DNA from: Paraburkholderia sp. BCC1884
GTDB taxonomy: Bacteria > Pseudomonadota > Gammaproteobacteria > Burkholderiales > Burkholderiaceae
Assembly (NCBI RefSeq): GCF_900996225.1
Contig: NZ_CAAJGL010000068.1
Coordinates: 62,001 to 126,000 of the forward strand
Reading direction: 5' to 3'
DNA: 64,000 nucleotides
Below, piece by piece: positions 53,044-60,992 of this stretch (its first letter is position 1; every line of letters starts with the position of its first letter). Below the pieces are notes generated by a model. That model ran no database searches, had not been told where the DNA came from, and saw only the letters and a list, made by a program, of their open reading frames with translations. The position numbers were made by a program, and so were the translations under genes.

Positions 53044-53985
53044 TCAGATCTGCCGAACGTAGTCAGGCACGGGATGCAGGTCACGGTTGCGGCCGGCCTT
53101 CGCCAGTTGACCGGGTACGTCGTGGCCGAGCAACGCCGGCAACCCGCGCGACAACGCGAGCAGTTTTTCCAGATCGATACCGGTCGGGATGCCCATTTCG
53201 TCGCATAGGTTGACGAGGTCTTCCGTGCAGATGTTGCCGGACGCGCCGGGCGCGAACGGGCAACCGCCCAGGCCGCCCAGGGCCGCATCGAAACGCCGTG
53301 CGCCGGCCTCGTAGGCGGCCAGCAGGTTGGCGAGACCCAGACCGCGCGTGTTGTGAAAATGCAGCGTGAGTGCCGTAGCCGGCAGCCTGTCGAGCACGCG
53401 CGTGACGAGCCGCGTCACCTGACGCGGATTCGCCATGCCGGTCGTGTCCGCGAGCGTGATGCCCTCGATCCCCATCTCACGATACGTATCGACAATACTG
53501 ATGACACGGTCTTCGTCGATCTTGCCTTCGAACGGACAACCGAAGGTGGTCGCTACCGATGCGTTCAGCAACACGCCCGAGTCCTTCACGTGCCGCACGA
53601 TGTCGCCGAACGCCACCAGCGACGACTCGCAACTCATGCGCATGTTCGCGCGGTTGTGCGTCTGACTCGCGGACATCACCAGATTCAACTCATCCGCGCG
53701 TGAGGCCAGCGCACGTTCGGCGCCCTTCAGATTCGGAATCAACGCGACGTAGATCACACCCGGTTGGCGCTCGATCTGCTGGAACACGGCTTCGCCGTCA
53801 CGCAGCGCCGGAATTGCTTTCGGCGACACGAACGACCCTGCCTCGATGCGCGTGAAGCCCGCAGTCGATAGCGCGTTGATCAGGGCGATCTTGTCGGCTG
53901 TGTCGACCCACGTAGGTTCGATCTGCAAGCCGTCGCGCGGCGCGACTTCCTGCACGATCAGTTTGTCGTATTGGGGGTGGCTCAT
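53044..53985 (-). CDS. Hydroxymethylglutaryl-CoA lyase family protein
   Basis: 313-residue TIM-barrel lyase. The family has the catalytic VAPRDGLQ at 14-21, LNLVMSASQTHNRANM, FGCPFEGKIDEDRV, TLADTTGMANP, LTLHFHNTRGLGLANLLAA with metal-binding His, and the loop GLGGCPFAPGASGN with its catalytic Cys. These enzymes cleave 3-hydroxy-3-methylglutaryl-CoA to acetyl-CoA and acetoacetate; relatives use other hydroxyacyl-CoAs. AAGGAG precedes ATG 53985, which overlaps the CoA-transferase stop by four bases. Confidence 0.93.
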   Translation of the reverse strand: MSHPQYDKLIVQEVAPRDGLQIEPTWVDTADKIALINALSTAGFTRIEAGSFVSPKAIPALRDGEAVFQQIERQPGVIYVALIPNLKGAERALASRADELNLVMSASQTHNRANMRMSCESSLVAFGDIVRHVKDSGVLLNASVATTFGCPFEGKIDEDRVISIVDTYREMGIEGITLADTTGMANPRQVTRLVTRVLDRLPATALTLHFHNTRGLGLANLLAAYEAGARRFDAALGGLGGCPFAPGASGNICTEDLVNLCDEMGIPTGIDLEKLLALSRGLPALLGHDVPGQLAKAGRNRDLHPVPDYVRQI

Positions 53986-55175
53986 TGCACGGCTCCTTCG
54001 CGGCGCAGCCGCTCGATGTCTTCGCTGGTGAATCCGAGTTCGCTGAGTACGCTGCCGGTGTGCTCGCCGAGCGTCGGCCCTTGCCAGCGCACTTCGCCGG
54101 GTGTGTCCGAGAGCTTGGGTACGATCCCCGGCATCTTCACCGACGCACCGCCCGGCAATTGCGCCGGCAGCAACATGTCGCGCGCCTGGTAGTGCGGATC
54201 GGCGACGATGTCGGCCACCGAATAAATACGTCCGGCCGGCACTTCCGCGCTTTCGAGCGCAGTCAGCACGTCGTCGGTGGAATGGTGCGAGGTCCAGGCG
54301 GTGATCGCCTGATCGAGCATCGCGCACTGCTTCGCGCGGCCGTCGTTGCGGGCTAACGCGGGATCGTCGGCAAGGTCGGGGCGGCCGATCACCTGCATGA
54401 GGCGCTTGAAAATCGGATCGCTGTTACCCGCGATCACGACGAAGCCTTCGTCTTCCGTGCGATAGGTATTCGATGGCGCGATGCCCGGCAACGCGCCGCC
54501 GCTGCGCTCGCGCACATGACCGAGCAGGTCATATTCCGGCACGAGGCTTTCCATCAGGTTGAACACGCTTTCGACCAGCGAGACGTCCACCACCTGACCT
54601 TCACCTTGTCCGGTCTTCACGCGCAACAGGGACATCAGCGCGCCGATCACGCCATGCAGCGACGCGAGCGAATCGCCCAGACTCACGCCGACGCGCGCCG
54701 GTGCGCCGTCCACTTCGCCAGTGGTGTAGCGAATCCCGCCCATGGCTTCGCCGATCGCGCCGAAGCCCGGCCGGTCGCGATACGGGCCGGTCTGGCCGTA
54801 GCCGGAGATGCGGACCATGGTCAGTTTGGGGTTGATGGCGTGCAGCACGTCCCAGCCGAGACCAAGCTTTTCCAGCGCGCCGGGACGGAGGTTTTCGATC
54901 ACCACGTCGGCGTCGGCCGCAAGCCGTTTAACGACGTCGACGCCATCCGCCGACTTCAGATTCACGCAGATCGACTTCTTGTTGCGCGACTGCAGATACC
55001 ACCAGAGCGAGGTGCCTTCATGCAGCTTGCGCCATTTGCGAAGGGGGTCGCCGGTCTCGGGCGCTTCGATCTTGACGACGTCGGCGCCGAACTCGGCCAT
55101 GAGCCGCGCGGCGAACGGCGCGGCGATGAGGGTTCCGATCTCGATGACGCGGATACCCTGAAGGGGTCCACCCAT
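53982..55175 (-). CDS. CaiB/BaiF family (class III) CoA-transferase
   Basis: 397 residues. LQGIRVIEIGTLIAAPFAAR and FGADVVKIEAPETGDPLRKW at the start, NKKSICVNLKSADGVDVV, VIENLRPGALEKLGLGW, the GQTGPYRDRPGFGAIGEAM loop and QVVDVSLVESVFNLMES are typical of formyl-CoA-transferase relatives. It moves CoA from a donor such as succinyl-CoA to a carboxylic acid. It is the first gene of the operon with the lyase and MFS carrier. GGGAGA precedes the ATG. A 12-base palindrome lies just upstream. Confidence 0.92.
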   Translation of the reverse strand: MGGPLQGIRVIEIGTLIAAPFAARLMAEFGADVVKIEAPETGDPLRKWRKLHEGTSLWWYLQSRNKKSICVNLKSADGVDVVKRLAADADVVIENLRPGALEKLGLGWDVLHAINPKLTMVRISGYGQTGPYRDRPGFGAIGEAMGGIRYTTGEVDGAPARVGVSLGDSLASLHGVIGALMSLLRVKTGQGEGQVVDVSLVESVFNLMESLVPEYDLLGHVRERSGGALPGIAPSNTYRTEDEGFVVIAGNSDPIFKRLMQVIGRPDLADDPALARNDGRAKQCAMLDQAITAWTSHHSTDDVLTALESAEVPAGRIYSVADIVADPHYQARDMLLPAQLPGGASVKMPGIVPKLSDTPGEVRWQGPTLGEHTGSVLSELGFTSEDIERLRREGAVQ

Positions 55176-55247
55176 TGTGCTGTCTCCCAGGCGGGTTTCG
55201 TATTGGAAGACAGATTAGGTGGGGCACGGCGGCGGCGTCCAACCGCA

Positions 55248-55278
55248 ATTCGCCAACGACCGTTCGCGAACGGCGAAC
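55248..55278. promoter_or_regulatory. LysR-type binding region upstream of CoA-transferase
   Basis: ATTCGCC (55248-55254) and GGCGAA (55272-55277) are inverted around the perfect palindrome CGTTCGCGAACG (55261-55272). The cluster lies between the end of the LysR gene and the CoA-transferase, so the LysR protein is the expected binder. Confidence 0.5.
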
Positions 55279-55280
55279 GC

Positions 55281-56249
55281 TCAGGTTTCGGCCACGGGCG
55301 GCGGAACCTCGGTGGCTGGCACGGTTTCTACCTTTTCCGCAGCTTCGATCGAGCGCAGATGGTCGAACAGCAGCCGGCTCACGGGCGAGAGCGCGTCGAC
55401 GTCGCGGACCACCAGCACGAGGCTACGCTCGGACCAATCGTCCTCCAGCGGCGCGCCCACCAGCCCCAGCGGACGCCCCATGAGCTGAAACACCTTCTGC
55501 GGCAATACGCCGACGCCCATGCCGGCCTGCACCATCCGGCACACCGCGTCGAATCCCGGCACGTGGATGCGCAGCCTTAACGGCTTGCCGGCCTGCCGTG
55601 CCGCGAGATGCGTGCGGGCATTGATGGAACTGGCAGCGTGCAGGCCGACGTGATCGCCATCCAGCGTTTCGACGAAGGCGACGCTTTGACGCGCGGCCAA
55701 CGGATGGTCGTCGCGCATCACCAGCACGAGCGAATCGCGCCGGTAGTGTTCGACGTGCAGATCGCGCGTGTCGGCGTCGCCGGAACAGATGCCAAGGTCT
55801 GCAAGGCTGTCGTCGATGCCTTCGACCACGCCGCCGCTCGGCCGCTCTTCGAGATCGAGCTTGACGCGCTCGTGCTGCAACTGGAACGCGCGCAAATCCT
55901 CCGGCAGAAATTCGACGATCGCGGACAGATTGGCCATCATCCGCACATAGCCGCGCACGCCGCTCGCGTGGCCGGCCAATTCGATACCGATGTTTTCGAT
56001 GTCGCGCATCACGCGGCGTGCGTGATGCAGCAGCGTTTCGCCGGCCGGCGTGAGCGTCATGCCGCGCGCGTTGCGCTGGAAAAGCGTAGCGCCCACCGCC
56101 TGTTCGAGTTCGAGCAGACGCTTGCTCGCGGCGGAAACGGCAATCGCCTCACGCTCGGCGGCACGCGTGAGCGTGCCTTCTTCGTAGACGGCGAGGAAGA
56201 GTTGCAGCGTGGTGAGGTCGAGCCTTCGGAGAAGGTTTTTGATTACCAT
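55281..56249 (-). CDS. LysR family transcriptional regulator
   Basis: 322 residues. The winged helix (LDLTTLQLFLAVYEEGTLTR, AAEREAIAVSAASKRLLELE, about 10-55) and the effector domain with LHAASSINARTHLAARQ and QAGMGVGVLPQKVF are typical. It is transcribed in the same direction as, and 106 bases before, the CoA-transferase gene, so it may regulate the operon or be read through with it. The end of the protein is Glu/Pro/Val-rich. The upstream ribosome site is poor. Confidence 0.9.
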   Translation of the reverse strand: MVIKNLLRRLDLTTLQLFLAVYEEGTLTRAAEREAIAVSAASKRLLELEQAVGATLFQRNARGMTLTPAGETLLHHARRVMRDIENIGIELAGHASGVRGYVRMMANLSAIVEFLPEDLRAFQLQHERVKLDLEERPSGGVVEGIDDSLADLGICSGDADTRDLHVEHYRRDSLVLVMRDDHPLAARQSVAFVETLDGDHVGLHAASSINARTHLAARQAGKPLRLRIHVPGFDAVCRMVQAGMGVGVLPQKVFQLMGRPLGLVGAPLEDDWSERSLVLVVRDVDALSPVSRLLFDHLRSIEAAEKVETVPATEVPPPVAET

Positions 56250-56270
56250 GGCGGGGCGCCGGGAGTTCGA

Positions 56271-56579
56271 TCAGTGGTAATCATCCTCTAGCTGATGCCG
56301 CACAGCCAGCACGGTGACAGTTTGACTATCTTCGATGTCGAACAGAGCGACGTATCCCGACCTGCCGAACGGCACGATCAGTTCACGCAAGAACGGCGTA
56401 TCGCGCTGCACCTTGCGGCAGGTGAACGGCGACGTGCGCAGGGTCGCCATGCCATCGCGGATCGCCTGCAGCGCGCGTTCGTCAAGCTGGAAATCCGTCT
56501 CGTCACGTTCGAGAATGACGTCGTAGAGTCGTTCAAGGTCGGCTGCGGCAGCACGCGTGAAACGGACCTGATACGTCAT
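56271..56579 (-). CDS. RelE/ParE-family toxin
   Basis: 102 residues. The compact fold is suggested by YQVRFTRAAAADLERLYDVI, an internal Arg/Lys cluster (FTCRKVQRDTPFLRELIVPF) and GYVALFDIEDSQTVTVLAVR. ParE members poison gyrase and RelE members cut mRNA on the ribosome; the sequence alone does not decide between them. The ATG overlaps the antitoxin stop by four bases, the standard coupling of such modules. Confidence 0.87.
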   Translation of the reverse strand: MTYQVRFTRAAAADLERLYDVILERDETDFQLDERALQAIRDGMATLRTSPFTCRKVQRDTPFLRELIVPFGRSGYVALFDIEDSQTVTVLAVRHQLEDDYH

Positions 56580-56869
56580 CGTTTCTTCTTCGCCTTGGCT
56601 TTCGCCTCGCCGAGCCGTGCTTCGAGTCGGGCCACCACGTCGTCGGCCGAAACGTAGTCGCCGCTCTCTTTCGCATCATCATGTGAAACCAGCCCACGCA
56701 CGACGAATTCACGGTGCTGCAGGCGCCGCGCGATGTTGTCGCGAATGGCCTGCTCTACAAAGTTCGAAATACTTTCACCGTCTTGCAGCACGTCTTCAGC
56801 CGCGGCTCGCAATTCCGGCTCGACCCGCACCGACGGAAAATTGGCGCTCTCATCATTCACCTCATGCAT
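56576..56869 (-). CDS. Ribbon-helix-helix antitoxin
   Basis: 97 residues. NFPSVRVEPELRAAAEDVLQ forms the RHH beta-strand and first helix, and GESISNFVEQAIRDNIARRL the second; the C-terminal 40 residues, basic at the end (LGEAKAKAKKKR), would wrap the toxin. The start codon lies inside a palindromic operator, as expected for autorepression by the antitoxin. Translationally coupled to the toxin. Confidence 0.85.
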   Translation of the reverse strand: MHEVNDESANFPSVRVEPELRAAAEDVLQDGESISNFVEQAIRDNIARRLQHREFVVRGLVSHDDAKESGDYVSADDVVARLEARLGEAKAKAKKKR

Positions 56870-56885
56870 CGCATTTGCAATGCAT
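56864..56885. promoter_or_regulatory. Autoregulatory operator of the toxin-antitoxin pair
   Basis: ATGCAT at both ends and, between them, GCA and TGC one base inside each arm make a nearly perfect 22-base dyad centred on TTT. It overlaps the antitoxin ATG (56869). Confidence 0.65.
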
Positions 56886-56949
56886 TATCGCGCCATCCGG
56901 TTTTTCGGTGCAAGCGAGCGCGGCCAGCCACCTCGCCGTCGAAGCTGAT

Positions 56950-57588
56950 TCAATCCTTCCAGGCCGACCCCAGAATCATCGTGCAAAAATTCTCGCGATG
57001 ATAATGCGGGTCTTTCAGCGCCAGCACATCGGCCTTTACGTTGCCGAACGTCGTGTCGGGCTTGTAGATCGTCCCCTGTGCGAAGGCGTCGATAATGCCT
57101 TCCTTGAAGTGCTCGCCACGCGGATGCGCATGAATGACCTCATGCCGATGGTGCTCGCTGAACTGATCGTACTCGAGACCCAGTACGTCCATTTCCACGC
57201 CTGCCGTCACCAGCGCGACCACGGGCTTCATATGCTGCGGAATACCCGGCGTGGTGTGCAACGCGATCGAATTCCACACCTGATCGATGTCGTCCTCGCC
57301 GATGCCGTGACGGCGCAGGAATTGACGCGCCGCATTTGCACCGTCCACTTCGAAACGGTCATGCTCGCTGCTATACGGCGCGACGAGGCCCATGTCATGG
57401 AACATTGCGCCGATGTACAACAGCTCCGGATCGTACTTCAACTCTTTGCGCACGCCGGCCAGCGAGCCGAACAGGAAAACCCGCCGCGAATGGTGATACA
57501 GCAATTCGGTTTCGGTGTCGCGCACGAGTTGGGTGGCTTCACGCGCCATCATGCTGTCTGGAATCTTGATACCTGCGATCGTGGTCAT
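56950..57588 (-). CDS. HD-domain hydrolase (cyanamide-hydratase-like)
   Basis: 212 residues. Metal ligands are visible: His in ELLYHHSRRVFLFGSLAG, the HD pair in IGAMFHDMGLVAPYSSEH, and further His in SIALHTTPGIPQH and HAHPRGEHFKEGI. This pattern matches the Ddi2/cyanamide hydratase-like HD group, which hydrates small nitriles or hydrolyses related compounds. AAGGAG precedes the ATG. It is divergent from a GlxA-type regulator, which is the probable controller. Confidence 0.87.
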   Translation of the reverse strand: MTTIAGIKIPDSMMAREATQLVRDTETELLYHHSRRVFLFGSLAGVRKELKYDPELLYIGAMFHDMGLVAPYSSEHDRFEVDGANAARQFLRRHGIGEDDIDQVWNSIALHTTPGIPQHMKPVVALVTAGVEMDVLGLEYDQFSEHHRHEVIHAHPRGEHFKEGIIDAFAQGTIYKPDTTFGNVKADVLALKDPHYHRENFCTMILGSAWKD

Positions 57589-57829
57589 GTGAGATGCTCC
57601 TTAACGGATTCAAATGGACGGAACGCGCGGTCTTTGTGACTTGGAAGCGCGTTTGGTATGCTGGCCCGCGGTGCTTTTTTTGAGCGATTCAAGCAACGCG
57701 TCCGATGAAGTGAAGTATTGGCCAACGCGCGGCCGCGAACAATCGTCGCGGGCCGTCGAACACTGCCAAACGCACCGCGTTGACTGCCGCAGCTTGCAAA
57801 GTCCGTCCATCGTCAAAGGAAATTTTCCG

Positions 57830-58789
57830 ATGCCCACCGTCGCGATCGCGATCTTTCCCGGCGTGCAGGCACTCGACGTCGCCGGTCCCGTCGACGTGTT
57901 TTCCGAAGCCAACCGCTTCATCGCGGCCGAAGATCGCTACGAGGTGAAGCTGCTGAGCACCTTGCCCGCACCGCTGCGCGCGTCCAACGGCATGGCGCTG
58001 ATCGCCGACGCCACCTTCGACACCGCGTGCAGTCCGTTCGATCTGGCGCTGGTCGCGGGCGGCCCAGAGCTACCCGATACGACGCCCGAGGCGCCGCTGC
58101 TGGAGTGGCTGACGAACGTCGCCACACAGTGCACCCGTTACGGCTCGATCTGTACCGGCGCATTCGCACTCGGCCACGCGGGGCTGCTCGACGAACGCAA
58201 CGCGACGACGCACTGGCAACACGCGGCGCAACTGGCCGCGCAATTTCCGCAGGCGCGCGTCGATTTCGACCGCATCTATCTGCGCGACGGACCGCTCGTG
58301 ACCTCCGCCGGCGTAACAGCCGGCATCGATCTGTCGCTTGCCCTCGTCGCGGAAGATTACGGTCCGCACATCGCGCTCGCGGTCGCCAAACGCCTGGTGG
58401 TGTTCGCACAGCGGCAAGGCGGTCAGTCGCAATTCAGCCCTTATCTGACCGCGCCCGCCGACGACACCTCGCCCGTCGCCAAAGTGCAGGCACACGTCAT
58501 GGAACGGATTCGCGAGAGCTTCACGGTGAAGCAACTGGCGGACGTCGCCGGTATGAGCGCGCGCAACTTCGCGCGCGTGTTCGTGCAGGAGACGGGCGTG
58601 ACGCCGCATGAATTCGTCGAGCGGGCGCGTGTCGATGCCGCGCGCAAGCTGCTCGAAAGCAGCGACGCGGCGCTCAAGGCGGTCGCTTACGACTGCGGCT
58701 TCGGTACAGCGGATCGGATGCGCATTGTCTTTGCGAGGCGAATCGGCGCGACACCAATGCAATACCGCGAGCGCTTTCGCTCCACATAG
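57830..58789 (+). CDS. GlxA-type regulator (DJ-1/PfpI + AraC domains)
   Basis: 319 residues. The N-terminal DJ-1/PfpI-like domain (1-180) has FPGVQALDVAGPVDVFSEAN and the nucleophile-elbow region YGSICTGAFALGHAGLLDER with Cys in the usual place; in this family it binds a ligand rather than acting as a protease. Two helix-turn-helices follow at about 215-310 (FTVKQLADVAGMSARNFARV; ALKAVAYDCGFGTADRMRIV). ATG 57830 follows AAAGGA. It faces the HD hydrolase gene across 241 bases. Confidence 0.9.
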   Translation: MPTVAIAIFPGVQALDVAGPVDVFSEANRFIAAEDRYEVKLLSTLPAPLRASNGMALIADATFDTACSPFDLALVAGGPELPDTTPEAPLLEWLTNVATQCTRYGSICTGAFALGHAGLLDERNATTHWQHAAQLAAQFPQARVDFDRIYLRDGPLVTSAGVTAGIDLSLALVAEDYGPHIALAVAKRLVVFAQRQGGQSQFSPYLTAPADDTSPVAKVQAHVMERIRESFTVKQLADVAGMSARNFARVFVQETGVTPHEFVERARVDAARKLLESSDAALKAVAYDCGFGTADRMRIVFARRIGATPMQYRERFRST

Positions 58790-58896
58790 AGACGCGGTCT
58801 GGAGGCAACCCGGCGTGTGAAAGACGTGCCGCTGCATGCCGGAAATGCGCGTGAGAAAATAGCCGCCTCATCCAGCCAACGATCCCAAGGAATGCC

Positions 58897-59655
58897 ATGA
58901 CACCCTCTTCTCCGACTCGCGCGATCGTCACCGGTCACAACCGCGGTCTGGGCGCCGCGCTCGCCGAACAACTGCTCGCGCGCGGCATCGCGGTGCTGGG
59001 CCTGTCACGCTCGCGCCACGCCACGCTCACGGAACGCTTCCCGGCATTGCTCGAGGAAATCGAACTGGAATTGGCCGACACGACGCGCGTCACGCAATGG
59101 ATCGCAACCGACGCATTGCGCAGCTTCGTCAGCGGCGCGCAAACCGTTCTGCTGATCAACAATGCGGGCATGGTGCAGCCGATCGGCCCGATCGAAGGAC
59201 AGGACCCGGCGGCGATCGCCATGGCGGTCAGCCTGAACGTCGCCACGCCGCTGATGCTCGCCAGCGCGCTGGCTGCAGCCGCGGTGGACGCCGCCGACCG
59301 CCGCGTCGTCCATATTTCCAGCGGCGCGGCCCGCAACGCGTATCCGGGCTGGAGCATCTATTGCGCAACGAAGGCGGCGCTCGATCACCACGCACGCGCC
59401 GTCACACTCGACGCGAACCGCGCGCTGCGTATTTGCAGTCTGGCGCCGGGTGTCATCGATACGAATATGCAGGCGGAGATTCGCGACAGTGCCGTCGAAC
59501 AGTTCCCGATGCGCGAACGATTCGAAGAGCTCAAGCGCAACGGCCAGCTTGCCACGCCGGAGCAGTGCGCCACGCAAATGCTCGACTACGCGTTAAGCGA
59601 TGCGTTCGGACAAACGCCCGTAGCCGACATTCGCGAGATCGCGAAGCCGGCCTGA
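58897..59655 (+). CDS. Short-chain dehydrogenase/reductase
   Basis: 252-residue Rossmann-fold oxidoreductase. The cofactor loop TGHNRGLG is at about 12-19, LLINNAGMVQPIG follows, and the catalytic Ser-Tyr-Lys set is HISSGAARN and SIYCATKAALDHHARAV. The LAPGVIDTNMQAEIR tail is typical. Overall it resembles the sepiapterin-reductase/YciK side of the family, with NADP favoured by the early basic segment. 107 bases after the GlxA-type gene on the same strand; a repeat copy lies 16 bases past its stop. Confidence 0.9.
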   Translation: MTPSSPTRAIVTGHNRGLGAALAEQLLARGIAVLGLSRSRHATLTERFPALLEEIELELADTTRVTQWIATDALRSFVSGAQTVLLINNAGMVQPIGPIEGQDPAAIAMAVSLNVATPLMLASALAAAAVDAADRRVVHISSGAARNAYPGWSIYCATKAALDHHARAVTLDANRALRICSLAPGVIDTNMQAEIRDSAVEQFPMRERFEELKRNGQLATPEQCATQMLDYALSDAFGQTPVADIREIAKPA

Positions 59656-59670
59656 AGCGCACCAACAGCG

Positions 59671-59691
59671 CTCCCGAAAAGTCTCACCTTT
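59671..59691 (+). repeat. CTCACCTTT intergenic repeat, copy 4
   Basis: Reads CTCCCGAAAA, GT, CTCACCTTT. It directly follows AGCGC-ACCAACA-GCGCT, a 5-bp hairpin whose last bases are the first bases of the repeat. It lies 16 bases past the SDR stop. Confidence 0.85.
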
Positions 59692-59728
59692 GCGTTAATT
59701 CGCCGTTGATCCGCCGCTAACAGGCAGA

Positions 59729-60475
59729 TCAAACGCCGGGCGCGAGCATCATGCCGCGCTCGGCCGCACCGATCTCACCGTGCGGCACGAACACATAACC
59801 CTGCCCCCAGACGGTCTGCACATAGCGCGGCTCGGAAGGATCGATCTCGATCAGCCGACGCAGCCGCCATATCGACACATCGAGGCTGCGGCCTTGATGC
59901 ACCACGCTATTGCCCCGTAGCTTCTCGTTGAGTTGCACGCGCGTGAGGACGGTCATTGCGTGATTGACGAAGATTTTCAACAAGGCGAACTCGGAACTAC
60001 GCAGCGCGAAGCGCTCGTTGTCGCGTTGCAATTCGCGTGCGGAAAAGTTCAGCTCGCAACGGCCAAAGCGATACGGCGGCCGCGTCTCCGGCGCGCCGGG
60101 CGCGAGCGCGCCGCGCCGGCGCAGCAGCACGCGAATGCGTGCAAGCAGTTCGGCCGGATCGGCGGGCTTGCTCATGAAGTCGTCGGCGCCGAGCTCGAGG
60201 CCGATCACGCGATCGATCGCCGTGCTGCTTGCCGACAGCAGAATCACCGGCACATCGTTGCCGCTCATGCGCAAGTCACGGAGCACCGCCAGCCCGTCGC
60301 CGTGCGGCGCCGAGATGTCGAGCACCATCAGCGCCGGCCGCTCCGCCTCGACCACGTGTTTGAGTCCCACGCCTGGCGGACGTGCCGACACGCCGCAGCC
60401 CTGTCCACGTAAAGATTCGCCCACCACGGCAGTCAAGCCGGCGTCGGCACCCACGAAAAGAATATGCTGACTCAT
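59729..60475 (-). CDS. OmpR/PhoB-family response regulator
   Basis: 248 residues. The receiver (1-120) keeps the phospho-acceptor Asp in LMVLDISAPHGDG, Ser/Thr in ILLSAS and Lys in FMSKPADP. The N-terminal acidic pair is reduced (ILFVGADAGL, one Asp). The winged helix (about 140-235; LRSSEFALLKIFVNHAM, VHQGRSLDVSIWRLRRLIE, VQTVWGQGYVFVP) is typical. No histidine kinase gene is adjacent. The upstream 517 bases carry four copies of the intergenic repeat. Confidence 0.92.
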   Translation of the reverse strand: MSQHILFVGADAGLTAVVGESLRGQGCGVSARPPGVGLKHVVEAERPALMVLDISAPHGDGLAVLRDLRMSGNDVPVILLSASSTAIDRVIGLELGADDFMSKPADPAELLARIRVLLRRRGALAPGAPETRPPYRFGRCELNFSARELQRDNERFALRSSEFALLKIFVNHAMTVLTRVQLNEKLRGNSVVHQGRSLDVSIWRLRRLIEIDPSEPRYVQTVWGQGYVFVPHGEIGAAERGMMLAPGV

Positions 60476-60697
60476 CCAACTGATCCCCGGAGACGATCGT
60501 TTTTTTCAGCGACGGGCGTGTCTGCCTTGCGGATAGGGCAAAGCCGCCGACCTTGTCGTCTGCGTCGTCATCTTCTCTGTTTGCGTGCGTTCTCAAAACG
60601 CGGAACAGCCCCCAAGGTTGCCAATTTCTTCCAAACTCTTTCAACACGGAAAGTGATAGGGGAGCGGGCGTTCCGTCACAGCGCAATATGCAACCCG

Positions 60698-60718
60698 CTC
60701 CCGAAAAACCTCACCTTT
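60698..60718 (+). repeat. CTCACCTTT intergenic repeat, copy 5
   Basis: Reads CTCCCGAAAA, AC, CTCACCTTT, then CG, so CGAAA and TTTCG can pair. Its start is part of the right arm of a 9-bp inverted repeat. Confidence 0.88.
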
Positions 60719-60762
60719 CGCCCGTAGCGATGGGAGTTTGACGCCAGGCGGATCGTGAACCG

Positions 60763-60783
60763 GTCCCGAAAACCCTCACCTCA
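60763..60783 (+). repeat. CTCACCTTT intergenic repeat, copy 6 (degenerate end)
   Basis: Reads GTCCCGAAAA, CC, CTCACCT, then CA in place of TT. The core is intact but the 3' stem arm is lost. Confidence 0.75.
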
Positions 60784-60845
60784 AGCCAGTGGGGGCAGGC
60801 CGCAAAGGCATGCTGGGCGGGGAATGGGTAGTGCAGAATGGGCTA

Positions 60846-60866
60846 CTCCCGCAAACTCTCACCTTT
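60846..60866 (+). repeat. CTCACCTTT intergenic repeat, copy 7
   Basis: Reads CTCCCGCAAA, CT, CTCACCTTT, then G. Position 7 is C and the base after TTT is G, so CAAA and TTTG can pair. Confidence 0.85.
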
Positions 60867-60945
60867 GAGTCGCGAGAAGGGGCCGGTCTATCAAGGCGGG
60901 ACGCCGCACCCGCTCACGCAGTATGAAAGGCACTGCGCGGCGCGG

Positions 60946-60966
60946 CTCCCGAAAACTCTCACCTTT
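60946..60966 (+). repeat. CTCACCTTT intergenic repeat, copy 8
   Basis: Reads CTCCCGAAAA, CT, CTCACCTTT, then CGG, giving the longest stem of the family (CCGAAA with TTTCGG). It lies 27 bases past the CheY stop. Confidence 0.88.
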
Positions 60967-60992
60967 CGGCGTTGCGGTCGTGCCGCAAGCGT

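Larger units (their letters stand above)
60476..60992. other. 517-base intergenic region with a four-copy repeat cluster
   Basis: It lies between the OmpR-type start and the CheY stop. No gene is convincing. It holds four same-direction copies of the CTCACCTTT repeat, at starts 60698, 60763, 60846 and 60946 (gaps 65, 83 and 100), and an inverted repeat GGGAGCGGG / CCCGCTCCC (60660-60668 and 60694-60702) whose right arm merges into the first copy. The regulator promoter should be near 60500-60600. Confidence 0.7.

Noticed and set aside
60698..60966. CRISPR array
   Set aside because: Units are about 21 bases with unequal 44-79-base spacers of no common size, and no cas genes are present; single copies are also scattered elsewhere.
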